Assembly (NCBI GenBank): GCA_030052745.1
Contig: JANBVO010000004.1
Span: 310,001-374,000, forward strand
Source of the DNA: Pleurostoma richardsiae
Lineage: Eukaryota > Ascomycota > Sordariomycetes > Calosphaeriales > Pleurostomataceae
DNA length: 64,000 nt
Reading direction: 5' to 3'
Both the position numbers and the translations under genes were made by a program. Numbering within the stretch: the stretch's first letter is position 1; each line of letters opens with the position of its first letter. The notes below the pieces were generated by a model, which made no database searches, had not been told where the DNA came from, and worked only from the letters and a program-made list of their open reading frames with translations. This document shows, piece by piece, positions 21,291-31,168 of this stretch.

Positions 21291-22922
21291 ATGGCCGCCA
21301 TGGCAGGTCAGTTGGGAAGCGCTCCACTCCGGCGACGGAGGGTCGTGCATTACAGTTTGACTAATGTTGCGGTGCTCTCGCGATGCAGACGAGGCGACTA
21401 TCAAGGTCGCGTCCAAGAAGGCCGCCAAGGATAAGGCCAACGGCGTCATCAAGCTGAAAAAGCCGCCGCCGAAGCACTCGAAGCCGGGGAACTGGAAGGA
21501 CGGCAGCGTCATCGACGGTATGCATACATTACCTCTGGAACTACTCCCATCGCGGACACACCACCCCTTCCGATATATGTAATATGGTCTAATGCAAAAT
21601 TTCGGTAACAACAGGCGCAGAAAGCAAGAAGTCCAAACCGACTCAGAACCCTAGCCCCGCCCTGTCCGCCCCCTCCCCCGGACCCGTCGTCAACCCGCTC
21701 GAGGACTCGGCGCGCGAGACCTTCGCCACTGGCCAGCCGCTCGAGGACGCGCCGGACCTGCAGAGCTGCAAGCACTGCAAGAAGAGCATCCTCAAGACCG
21801 CCGCGAAGGCGCACATCGCGGGGTGCCTGAAGATCAAGAAGGAGAAGGCGCAGCGCAAGAAGGAGGCGCGCGAGGCGCGCGAGCGCGCAAAGGAGGCGGC
21901 CCGCGAGGAGGAGGAGAGGAAGGCCGGCGGGGGCGCGGGCGGCGGTGAGGATGGTGGTGGTGGTGCGGCGGGAGGGGCCGGCGGCGGGGCCGGGAACGAC
22001 GACGACAGCGAGGGCGACGAGGACGTGCCTAGCAGCGAGAAGAAGGTTGCCGGCAAGGCGACGAAGAAGGTGAGCGGGAAGAAGGCCGACGTAGCGGGAA
22101 AGAAGCGGAAGGCGGAGGGCGACTTGGATAAGGGCCCGAAACCAAAAAAGAAGAAGGACGAGCCGAAGCCCAAGGTGCCCAAACCTAAAGGTCAGTCGTG
22201 GACTCTCGTCTTCGCTTTGTCGGAAATAACCGTTAACTGAGTGACATAAGGCCCCGTCGATGTCGAGAGGCAATGTGGTGTCCTACTACCGAACGGACAA
22301 CCTTGCGCGAGGTCTCTTACGTGCAAGAGCCATAGTATGGGCGCGAAGCGTGCGGTAGCTGGGAGATCTCTACCTTACGATATGCTGCTCGCGGCATACC
22401 AGAAGAAGAACCAGGCGAAACAGCAGAGTATGTCTCTCCCGGAGAGCATTTGCCTCAATAAACAAGAAACAGCCCCATTAACAAGGAGATACAGAGGCCG
22501 CGCTGGACGCAAACGCGCCGCTCGAAGACGACGACGAGGCCAACGCCGGACCAGTCGACTCGGACGAAGAGACCGCCGCCGTGATGTCGGCCCTGGCGCG
22601 GTGGAACCCGCAGCCCGTTGTACCGCAGCCCGTCTTCACGCCCATCAAGCGGCAATACCAGCTGGCGAGGCTGCACGAGCAGCTGCAGACGGCGACGAAC
22701 GGCGGGCGGGTCAACATCTTTAGGGTGGTGGGCTACGGCGCACAGCGGCTGCCGGAGAACCACCCGGCGCTCCTGGACAGCGAGGACGCCGAAGGGGAGC
22801 CCGACCCCGGGGCCATGATGATGGGCGGCGGCGGCATGATGGGCGGCGTGTCGAGGCGGTCGTCTAGCTTCAGCCTGGCGGGCCCGCCGCAGAGGAGGCC
22901 GTCGGTGACGAGCAGGGCCTAG
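21291..22922 (+). CDS. sgf73: SAGA complex deubiquitination-module subunit Sgf73 (ataxin-7 homologue)
   Basis: Five exons (21291-21306, 21389-21517, 21615-22190, 22251-22427, 22495-22922) give about 441 residues. Sgf73 anchors the Ubp8 histone H2B deubiquitinase module to SAGA in the nucleus. Two zinc-binding units are visible. The N-terminal one (C100, C103, H114, C119; [20 protein letters not shown]) is the module-contacting finger. The SCA7 domain (C249, C259, C265, H268; [20 protein letters not shown]) continues with [21 protein letters not shown]. Between them lies a Lys/Glu/Gly-rich linker with nuclear-signal-like KKRK. The first coding exon is only 16 nt (MAAMA plus one base); it is supported by the phase-correct intron 21307-21388 and the resulting start [17 protein letters not shown]. 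The C-terminus is disordered, with Gly/Met repeats. All joins keep frame. Confidence 0.92.
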
Positions 22923-24195
22923 GGGGCTCACAGCGGCGGGGTTTCGATGCGCGGACCGTATGAGAGCTTCATCTATGCGGAGTAGACGCCTCGCGGCGTT
23001 GGCCTCTTGACGCGGCTAGATAGTGGATAGTGGCTGGAGGTGCGAAGACGGACACGATCCTTACGAACGGCATTACTAGCGGACATGGTCAGGCGATCAG
23101 GCAGGCAGGCAGGCAAGCATGGAGGCGTTGGTCAGTCAGTCGTCAACCCTTGAGGCTAGCAGGACACACAGAGCGATATTTTGGCACGGCGTTCGGCAGG
23201 ATTGAGCTACTTTTTGGCCCCGTTCCTTCAGATTCTACCTCTCTTACACTTGGGAGGATGAGGCGCAGGGACACATTACACTGGGATAGGCAGGTAGGCA
23301 GGCAGGGTCTAGGTCTTTTTTGATACCACGCAGCGTAGTTCTTCATATGCACGAGGGCTTTTGCAACTCATGTCTCTTCCAGTGCGTGTCTTGGTTGAGG
23401 GAGCGGTGCTGTAAGCCAAGGAGCCCGTAAGCCGTTACTTCTGCTGGTGCTACAATGTTTGCATAGAACAGCCTGCTCTAGCAGTCACGGACGGTATTAC
23501 GTATTCGTGTTCCTCAGACTGAGCGGCGTTGATGTTGAAAAGTACCTTAAGGTATTCATATAAGATTCAAGTTTCTGAAGTCAAGGGTAGTTAGTTGTAA
23601 GTACTTCCCCACGGGGAAGTGAACTGCTGTCCCCACCACATTGCTCTGCGTTTCCCGCCATGTTTCGCATCGTTTACAAAGGCAAATGTCTTCGGCATGC
23701 AATGAGTAGCCACCTAAATGTACATGATGTATCTTTTTTGACCAAATAACAATCGTTCCTGCTCTCCTCAATCTAAGGGGCACGCTTGGAGTTAGTGGAA
23801 CATGTGCTCACTGTTGGATTCCCAACAAGGGAGCGAGCGAAGGCCGGTGTTCGGCGACCTGTGCCCCGACACACATGCGGCCGAGGCTAGCAATGACGTC
23901 GATCAATTGGCAGCTCAATACTAAGAGCCGGTCGAAGACAACAGTGCATCGTTAAGGTAGACGAGTCGCGTTCTACTCTATTGCTGCAAGACCATCTACC
24001 CAGTTATTTACATTTCCTTGGATCAAGGTACATGCGTTTCTCGAATTCTATAGCGATTTCAGCTCTAGAGTATACATCTATCCCCCTTACGCCTGAGGTA
24101 GTAGGCCTCTTCAGCGCCACCGTTCGAGCACAGCTAGCCCAGCACTCTCCGGCCAACTTTCCAGTTACAGGGAGGAGAGGCACACAATACACGCG
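22923..24195. other. 1.3 kb intergenic region
   Basis: No gene supported. Short GGCA/GGTA repeats occur at 23099-23114 and 23288-23304. The last 200 bases are the probable promoter of the carrier gene. Confidence 0.5.
23099..23114. repeat. short GGCA tetranucleotide repeat
   Basis: About four tandem GGCA units, with a second GGCA/GGTA cluster at 23288-23304. Simple repeats with no visible role. Confidence 0.6.
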
Positions 24196-25383
24196 ATGCC
24201 GGCAACGCACCTCCTCCCCGCCATCGGCCACGCCGTGTCTGGCTCCGCCGGCACCGCCATCTCGACGCTGGCGACCTACCCGCTCGACCTGGTCAACACG
24301 CGGCTCAAGGTCCAGCGTCAGCTACGCCGCGACGGCGCCCTCTCCGCCCCGGACGAGTACGCGGGCGTCCTGGACGCCATCCGCAGGGTCTACGCGCGCG
24401 AGGGCGGGCTGGCGGCGCTGTACGTGGGTCTCGACTCCGACCTTGCCAAGTCCGCGCTCGATAGCTTCCTCTTCTTCCTGTTCTACATGTGGTTCCGAGC
24501 CCGGCGGCTAGGGAGCAGAGCGGCATCCGGCGGAGGCAGCAGCCGCCGCCGGCTGCCCGCCTGGGAGGAGCTGGCCGTGGGCGCCGCGGCGGGGGCGTGC
24601 GCGCGGGCGCTGACGACGCCGGTGGGCAACGTGGTGACGCGGAAGCAGACGGCGATGCTGGTGAACCGCGGCGGCGGGGAGGAGGCGGAGCTGGGGCGCA
24701 TGAGGAGCCTGTCGACGGGGGAGATCGTGCGGGCCATCCGAGAGGAGAAGGGCCTGCGCGGGCTGTGGGCGGGGTACTCGGCCAGCCTGGTGCTGACGCT
24801 GAACCCGAGCGTGACCTTCTTCCTGCAGCAGGCGCTGGAGAAGAGCGCCGCGCCCGCGGAGGGCGGCCCCGGGTCCGGGGTGACGTTCCTCCTGGCCGCG
24901 GTGAGCAAGGCGGTCGCGACGGCGCTGACGTACCCGTTCCAGGTCGCGAAGGCGAGGGTGCAGGTCTCGCTTCCGCATGAGAAGGAGGAGCGCAAGGTTG
25001 CGGAAGGGGGGGACGAGGAGGAGGGGTCGGAGACTTCGCGGTCCGCTGGGAAGGCAGTGGCAGATGAGATCCGGAGCCTCGCTGAGGACAACATATTTGC
25101 GACCGTCCTGAGAATAGGGCGGTCGGAAGGGGTAGGCGCGCTCTATGATGGGGTGAGCGGCGAGCTGCTCAAGGCGTTTTTCAACCACGGCATCACCATG
25201 CTCTCCAAGGACATTGTGCACAAGCTGATCGTGCGGCTGTACTTCGTCGTTCTGGAGATGATGCAGAGGCTGCCGAGTGCGCGGAGCGCCCTCTTGAGGA
25301 GAGCACATCATATGGCGGAGCGGGTAGGGAAAAAACCGATAACGGCGTCTTCGAACGGCACAAGAGCGCACGGAGGGATATGA
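24196..25383 (+). CDS. ant1: peroxisomal adenine nucleotide carrier (Ant1/PMP47-like)
   Basis: A single exon codes for 395 residues of the mitochondrial carrier superfamily. Three repeats carry the signature: PLDLVNTRLK (28-37), TPVGNVVTRKQ (140-150) and YPFQVAKARVQV (245-256). Each repeat ends in a typical matrix helix (GGLAALYVGLDSDL, GLRGLWAGYSASL, GVGALYDGVSGELLKAFFNHG). These features, and the absence of a mitochondrial ADP/ATP carrier RRRMMM motif, point to the peroxisomal ATP/AMP exchanger that feeds acyl-CoA synthetases inside peroxisomes for fatty-acid activation. A charged insertion (KEEERKVAEGGDEEEGSE-like, near 260-290) separates the last two helices, and a basic 40-residue tail follows. 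The neighbouring NOSIP gene is convergent, with 216 bases between the two stops. Peroxisomal rather than mitochondrial location is inferred from family likeness. Confidence 0.85.
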   Translation: MPATHLLPAIGHAVSGSAGTAISTLATYPLDLVNTRLKVQRQLRRDGALSAPDEYAGVLDAIRRVYAREGGLAALYVGLDSDLAKSALDSFLFFLFYMWFRARRLGSRAASGGGSSRRRLPAWEELAVGAAAGACARALTTPVGNVVTRKQTAMLVNRGGGEEAELGRMRSLSTGEIVRAIREEKGLRGLWAGYSASLVLTLNPSVTFFLQQALEKSAAPAEGGPGSGVTFLLAAVSKAVATALTYPFQVAKARVQVSLPHEKEERKVAEGGDEEEGSETSRSAGKAVADEIRSLAEDNIFATVLRIGRSEGVGALYDGVSGELLKAFFNHGITMLSKDIVHKLIVRLYFVVLEMMQRLPSARSALLRRAHHMAERVGKKPITASSNGTRAHGGI

Positions 25384-25599
25384 CACATAGTCATTGATTC
25401 GGTATCGCCGTAGTAGGTTTTGTCGGGTGGGGGTTGTAGAAAGATGCAGTGACGGCGTTCAGCACGAGGCATACATGATGATACGCTTGTAACTCGATGT
25501 ACGAGTTAATCGATTAGAATCATCCCGCCGTTGTGACCCATAAATCGCGGAGGCATGATGTGGTGACACTGGGTGAAGAGACGAGGTGTGCGAGTCCCA

Positions 25600-26827
25600 T
25601 CAGGCCTGAAAGGACACGCCGGCTTTCTTGACCTCGCTGACGCCCCCAGCCGAGAACCCCGTGCCGTCGCTCTTCAGCTCTACAAGACCTGGCAAGATCT
25701 TGTCCTTCTCCTTCTTCCCGCCCTTCTCCGACTTCTTCCTCTCGATTACGTCTGCGTCGCACACGTAACAGCGGACACCCTGAGGGTCGGCGTCCGGAGC
25801 GTGAGGGTCAAGACGTCCGGGAGGCCTCATGAACTGGTCGACACACTTCTTGCAGAGCACATGGCCGCACGGCTTCGCTAGAGTGGCCTTCGAGGAGTTT
25901 GTCAGCTCCTTGGTGCAGGATGGGCATATCCGTCTCGACAGCTTCGTTTTCGTGTCTGTCTCCTCCACAAAGTGGATGCTGACAAGAGTGTGTAGCGAGT
26001 AGTGGTGCGGGTTGCCCTCTGGTGCAGAAGGACAGACTGGTGATGCTTTGACCTTCTTCTTGACTTCGTGCAGGGTATCGTTCTTGTTGGATATTGGGGT
26101 TACTGACGGCACCCAGAAGGATGGGAGTGTGGGTTTGGCGTTCTGTAAAACACTGTTAGTCCAGGACGAGCATGACGTCTGTACCTAGATCGGGCCCGGG
26201 ATCTACTTGTTCATCTTCAATGGCCTTCCTGGCCTTAGCCCTCTCCTCCGCCGCATTGCGCAGGACTTCGTCCTCGTCCAGCTCGAACTTCCTCTTCTCC
26301 CCCCTCTTGACCTCAGCCGAGTCCTGCCGCTCCAGCTGTATGCTAGCGCTCCGCCCCGGCGTCTCGGCAGTCTGGCTCCCCTTCCTTCCCGCGCCTTCCC
26401 CGGCGGGGCGGCTGCCGCCCTTCGCGCCGAGCCCGGCCTGCACCATCTCGAACTCCCTGACGGCGCGCTCGTGCGCCTCGGCCTCCAGCCGGGCCTTGGC
26501 CTCCGCGGCCTCGCGCTCCGCCTGCTCGCGGGCCTTCTCCAGGCGCTTTATCTCCTGCTTCTGGGCCAGGATGTTGCTCAGGGCGCACTCGCGGCAGAAG
26601 ATGTCGCCGGCGGCGGCGCAGGCGACGGGGTCGACGGCTGGCTCGAGGCAGAGGCAGCAGGAGCCGAAGGGCAGGAAGGAGTCGCGGGAGAGGCGCGCGG
26701 AGGACGAGCCCCAGGCCGAGCGGGCCATGGCGCGCTCGTGCGCGGTGAAGACGGGGCGGCTTTTGTCTGGGCTGTCAGCAGGGAGGCTGGGGGAGGGCTA
26801 GGTAGGATGGCACGTACTGTGCGACAT
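25600..26827 (-). CDS. NOSIP-type RING/U-box E3 ubiquitin ligase
   Basis: Three exons (26827-26818, 26766-26207, 26142-25600) give about 370 residues. Proteins of the nitric oxide synthase-interacting family are nuclear E3 ligases and are also found with spliceosomes. The expected N-terminus MSHNKSRPVFTAHERA only appears when a 10-nt first exon (ATGTCGCACA) is joined over a 51-nt intron to the second exon. The N-terminal half-U-box is SCCLCLEPAVDPV ... DIFCRECALSNILAQK. A charged coiled coil follows (about 55-110), then a disordered part. The C-terminal RING-like domain is CPSCTKELTNSSKATLAKPCGHVLCKKCVDQF, with a late CYVCD pair. Exon 2 probably ends at 26207 (donor gtagat, weak but phase-correct), giving EDEQ-NAKPTLPSFWVPS, which matches the family. 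An alternative donor further on would add about ten residues. Confidence 0.88.
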
Positions 26828-27419
26828 GACGGCCTGCGCTAGCTGCTCCGGCTATGCAGCTGCGGGAGAGAGGAATAAGAGCTGGGGGCTCGAAATACTG
26901 CGGCGAGCGTCGCGAGCCTGCAGAGCGTTCCGGGCGGTGTTGAGGGATGCTATCTGAAATATGGCTGGTATCATCTGAGATCATGGAGGGCTGCACTGCA
27001 CAGCAAAACCTCCGTGTGGCCCATGCTCCAGTGGACGTCACACGGAACCGTCCGTCCGGGACACGCTAATTTTGAGCCGCCACGGGCGTGATGGGCCTGT
27101 GGGGAATTTCCGTGGAGACCCGGAAGCAAATATTTCGCCTCGCATCACCTCTCATCCATCAGGGGGCGTTGTGAGGTGTCGCCTCCGTTCGTTCCTTCAT
27201 CTCTCGGCTTGGTTTCACAGTGTATTCTATGTATCTGTAACCGGATTTCATCTACATATTCAGGCGGTTTTTCGGCATCTCACCCTCACTCCATTCGGCG
27301 CTTAGTCGTGGTGCATCCGATGAAAATTCGATGAGCTGACAATAGCCGACTGCGCCGACAAACGACTCTGCTGAGGAAGGGACTTTGCTGTCCGGAGTTC
27401 AGGAGAACACAAATCAGAC
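26828..27419. other. shared promoter region of NOSIP-like and tafazzin genes
   Basis: Nearly 600 bases between two divergent starts (26827 minus, 27420 plus). It should hold both promoters. No further gene seen. Confidence 0.55.
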
Positions 27420-28768
27420 ATGTCGGCTACCGGCGCGCCGAAGCGGAGGCCGAACTCATTATGGCTGGGCGCATCTTCGCTCATAATGGGTCTCACAGGG
27501 GGTCTCTTCAAGGGGTTCCTGAACGCTTTCAATGAGGTCGAGGTCATCGGCCTCCAACGGTTCCTGGAGCTCTTGGACTCGCGGAAGGATATCCAGAACA
27601 GGCAGAGGGGCCTCATAACAGGTGCGCTTACTGGAGGCTTTCATTTTAATCTTATATCTAGCTAACCCACTGAATGCAGTTAGCAACCACATCTCGGTGT
27701 AAGTACTCCTCATCGGTGACACATGAGTCTCCTCCCGGTCTGACAACGCTCAAAAGTCTCGATGATCCCCTCATCTGGGGTGTGCTCCCCATGAAGAACA
27801 TGTGGAATCCCTCAAATCTGCGCTGGGGCCTGGGCGCCCACGACATCTGCTTCCAGAACAAGCTCCTAGCCACCTTCTTCACCGCCGGCCAGGTCCTCCC
27901 CACCCACCGCTCTGTACACTCCCCCCACGGCGGCCTCTTCCAGGCCAGCATCACCCAGGCCATCCGCCTCCTCTCCGCCTACCCCTTCTCCGTCCGCGAC
28001 CCCTCCGGGCCCCCTCCGGGCCGGTACGACCTCCCCGACCCCTTCAGCGGCGGCTCCCTGACCTACACGACCATGCGGGGCGCGGACCTGTTCGTCGCCC
28101 CCAGCGCCTACCTCTCCAACCGCCACAGCTGGGTGCACATCTTCCCCGAGGGCGGCGTGCACCAGCACGCCGAACGCTCCATGCGCTACTTCAAGTGGGG
28201 CGTCGCCCGGCTCATCCTCGAGGCCGAGCCCCTGCCCGACCTGGTGCCCATGTTCATCGACGGCACCGCCGACGTCATGCCCGAGGACCGCGCGGCCCCG
28301 CGCTTTGTGCCCCGCACCGGCAAGAAGATCCGCGTCGCGTTCGGCGAGAAGGTCGACGCCGAGGCGCTGTTCGGCGACCTGCGGCGGAGGTGGCAGGGCC
28401 TGGTGAGCAAGTCGATGCAGGCGAGGGCCGCGGTCGCCGCCGCCGCCGCGGTGGGGAAAGAGAAGGCCGCGGAAGAGGTGGCGGCCCGGAAGGATGGGAA
28501 GGAAGCGAAGGGGGCTGTCGTGCAGAAGCCGCGGGCGGACCTCGTGATGATGGGGGAGTTGAGCGACGACCTGAAGTACGGCAAGGAGGCGGAGGAGATC
28601 CGGATAGAGGTCGCGCGGCGGGTCAGGAACGAGGTGGTGAAGCTGCGCAAGAGCCTGGGCTACCCGGACGAGGACCCCAGATTCGGGCTGGCTGAGACGT
28701 GGGCTAGGGATCCCAAGACCAAAGCATACCGCAGTCCGGTGGACGGTAGCCTGAACCGGGAGGAGTAG
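27420..28768 (+). CDS. taz1: tafazzin, cardiolipin-remodelling transacylase
   Basis: Three exons (27420-27621, 27680-27698, 27757-28768) give about 410 residues. Taz1 moves acyl chains between phospholipids and lysocardiolipin on the mitochondrial membranes facing the intermembrane space. The acyltransferase motif HX4D (H71 to D76, NHISVLDDP) is built across three exons. Its centre sits in a 19-nt microexon (27680-27698) flanked by good signals (tgcag before, gtaagt after). The lipid-binding FPEGG motif is at 203-207 (VHIFPEGGVHQHAERSMRYFKWG), and a hydrophobic N-terminal segment (LWLGASSLIMGLTGGLFKGFL) fits membrane association. An Ala/Lys-rich insertion (about 300-335) before the C-terminal helix is typical of filamentous fungi. 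The downstream gene is convergent. Confidence 0.92.
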
Positions 28769-29117
28769 AGGGGATTGATGTCGGGGGGCACTGGTCATGT
28801 CATGTGCAATAGCAAGATGAAGGCGTTGAAAAGCAAGCTGTGTTATAATGGTTTCTGTATTATTAGAGCCACCTTGAGATGAGATTCATAATCGCATGTG
28901 CAGAAGGTACATCTACCATCTTACACAGGGGTATACGCCATATTCTGTGCGCCGTGTATCAATGCTGACAGGATATGCGTCTGAGAACGCGCCTTCTACC
29001 CAGCATGGTTCCCTTCTGTCTAAACGTCAACCCAGCGCCGTGTACCGTTGGTCTTCGTGACTGTCATGCTGTGTGTTACAGCGCCTCTCGCTTCTTTTAC
29101 TAGGCAAGAGGAGGTCC
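28769..29117. other. 3' region between convergent genes
   Basis: About 350 bases between the tafazzin stop and the stop of the minus-strand transcription factor. No feature beyond shared 3' ends. Confidence 0.5.
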
Positions 29118-31168
29118 TCAACTGGAAATTTCAACCTTGAGCAAGCCCTCCGCGATCTCGCTCTCCAGGCTTGCCTTGTGAGCCCGCATAACCTCGGCCA
29201 GCGACCGCGCATGTAGCATGCCCATTTCGCACCAAATAGTATCCATCATCCCCAGGGACCATTCCCAGTACTCGTATGGCGCGCCTGGCGCGCAGGAAGC
29301 AACCTTGAGGTGGAACAGCAGAGCCGGTATTCCGACTGCTCCTGCTCCCGGCCCGCCAGCTGTCTGGACCTCGTCCAGCTGCTCCCGACTCAGGCGCGGG
29401 TCCCGGTAATGCGTCGGGGTACTGATTAGGACGTCCTCCCCGGTTTGCCTGATCACCTCTAAGATGCGTTCTTGTCTGGGGAAGGATACGAGGGGCAGAC
29501 TCGACATCGGGTATCGCTCGACGCATTCCAAGATCATCTGGTTGACAAGAATTCTCGCCCAGCGGTAGTGGCTCCACATTCGAGCGGTGTAGACGTTTCT
29601 ATACCGGTGGTATCGGCCATGAAAGACGGCGGCTGGAGGGTAGCCTTTTCCCTCTACCGTCTGGAAATGCCAGCTTGGGGGCAGCTGTGAAGCCCACTGC
29701 TCTAATTGCGCGTCTATCTTCAGAAGGGCTTTGATCGATTCCGCCGTCTTCGGTCGCCCGTCGCTGAAAGCATGCTGCCGTATGTACGCCGACAGTTGTA
29801 CCCACTTAGTCATAATGAGGGCGAGGTCCGCCGCCGGCCGCTCCTCGGGAATCTGTATCTTGTTACCAGTCGAAAGCCAGTCAAAGAAGACCCCGGGAAG
29901 AGGGATGCCCGATACGAGGCAAGGTATGAACTGCCCGATGTTAATACATAGCCCCCTACCAGGCGAGGAAGGCATGAACACATACCAGAGAGCAGCACAG
30001 AGATATCAAGCCTCGGGCGCCTCCATGAGGGGTGTTGTTGAACGGCATACCGCTCTGTATCAGTGCCCCCGCCCCCAAGATGTGTTTCTTGACGACCTCT
30101 GTTGTCTCGTGCGTTTCATTCACCACCTGTTCGAGTAAGCCCGTCTGCTCGCGGAAGGTCAGGTAGCTGGTAAGAGTATACCTCGAACAGGGCAAGCATG
30201 ACCACCGATCGTACAGCCACGATGATAGCGTCGTTCGCTCGATCGCGGATGACCTGAGCGGTACTCTGCAGTGCTTTACCGTATTGCTGGCCCGCCACAA
30301 CCCTCATCTCCTCATTCCCAGTCAGATTTGAGATGCCCGCGAGTCCAACCGCAGCCATCACCGTCTGGAGGGCTGGTTCATGGAACCAGTGCTTCTGGCT
30401 GACATCCTCGACCGTCCTCGGCTCATCGGGATAGCGGAGAAGGTAGCGGTCGAGATAGAATTGAATACCTCGCTCAATAGGGGATGTGCTAGGGCGTGGA
30501 TAGAGGGGCATTGACACTAGAGTGTTTATCGGAGCCGGCGAGGGCAACGCGACAGTCGAAGTCGGGTCGGCCGAGGTAGGAGAGAAAGGGATGAAGACAG
30601 GGGAGTGGGACACCACGGACGACGAGGACGACTGCGCTTCAACGGAGATAGAAGATGAGCGATGCGATGAAGGAGATGCGGCATCTGCCTGAAGGTCCGC
30701 TGTGCTCTCAACCCCCCATTGGGCGTGAGCCTTCCGCATCACCTTGCTACTCTCATCCCGGAACATTAAAGAGAGCTGATCCCGGTACCCGGGACATTTC
30801 TTGGAGACGCGCACACATTGTGAGCACTCGGGCCGGGCCTTGTCGCACTGGCACGGGGCGATGTCAGTATGATGATCATTCTTCACTATAAGGCGTCTGC
30901 GATAGAAGTTGACGCCCAAGCTCGATTGATAAAGCTAGAGCAGGTGCCACCATAACAGCGAATATGGGGCACAGAGAGATGGCAATCGCGGGGCAGGGGA
31001 AGACGCAAAGGACAGCATGCGTCCAGAGCAGATGTAGAGCAGTTCCGTCTCAACTATGATACGGTACTTCGGACGGCGGGTTGACGCAATATATTCGTCT
31101 GTGCATACCTTGATGCGCCTCGTGCGGCAGCTTTGACAGCCCTGAGAAGCCTTCCCACAATAAACCAT
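29118..31168 (-). CDS. C6 zinc-cluster transcription factor (Fungal_trans_2 type)
   Basis: Four exons (31168-31109, 30847-30182, 30126-29986, 29930-29118) give about 559 residues. The Gal4-type DNA-binding cluster, GCQSCRTRRIK joined to CDKARPECSQCVRVSKKCPG, is only complete after removal of the 261-nt first intron (30848-31108). Its six cysteines have the usual C-x2-C-x6-C ... C-x2-C-x6-C spacing. A Ser-rich disordered linker follows (about 60-150), then the fungal-specific regulatory domain (IQFYLDRYLLRYPDEP ... LTGNEEMRVVAGQQYGKAL ... RSVVMLALFEVVNETHE ... EYWEWSLGMMDTIW). I joined exons 3 and 4 with a 55-nt intron (gtatgt ... gcag, branch-like TATTAAC), the only option that keeps phase. 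The target genes are unknown; the two nearest genes are tafazzin and an RTA1 protein. Confidence 0.85.

Noticed and set aside
24483-25386. long minus-strand frames opposite the nucleotide carrier
   Set aside because: They arise from G/C-rich third positions of the carrier gene; translations are Arg/Pro/Ala-rich without family character.
27802-28798. long frames in other phases of tafazzin
   Set aside because: Shadows of a very G/C-rich exon; they lack protein character.
29986-30126. alternative donor at 30050 in the zinc-cluster gene, which seemed to break the frame
   Set aside because: Using the downstream gtatgt donor (29985) and the gcag acceptor at 29931 gives a 55-nt intron that keeps phase, so there is no frameshift.
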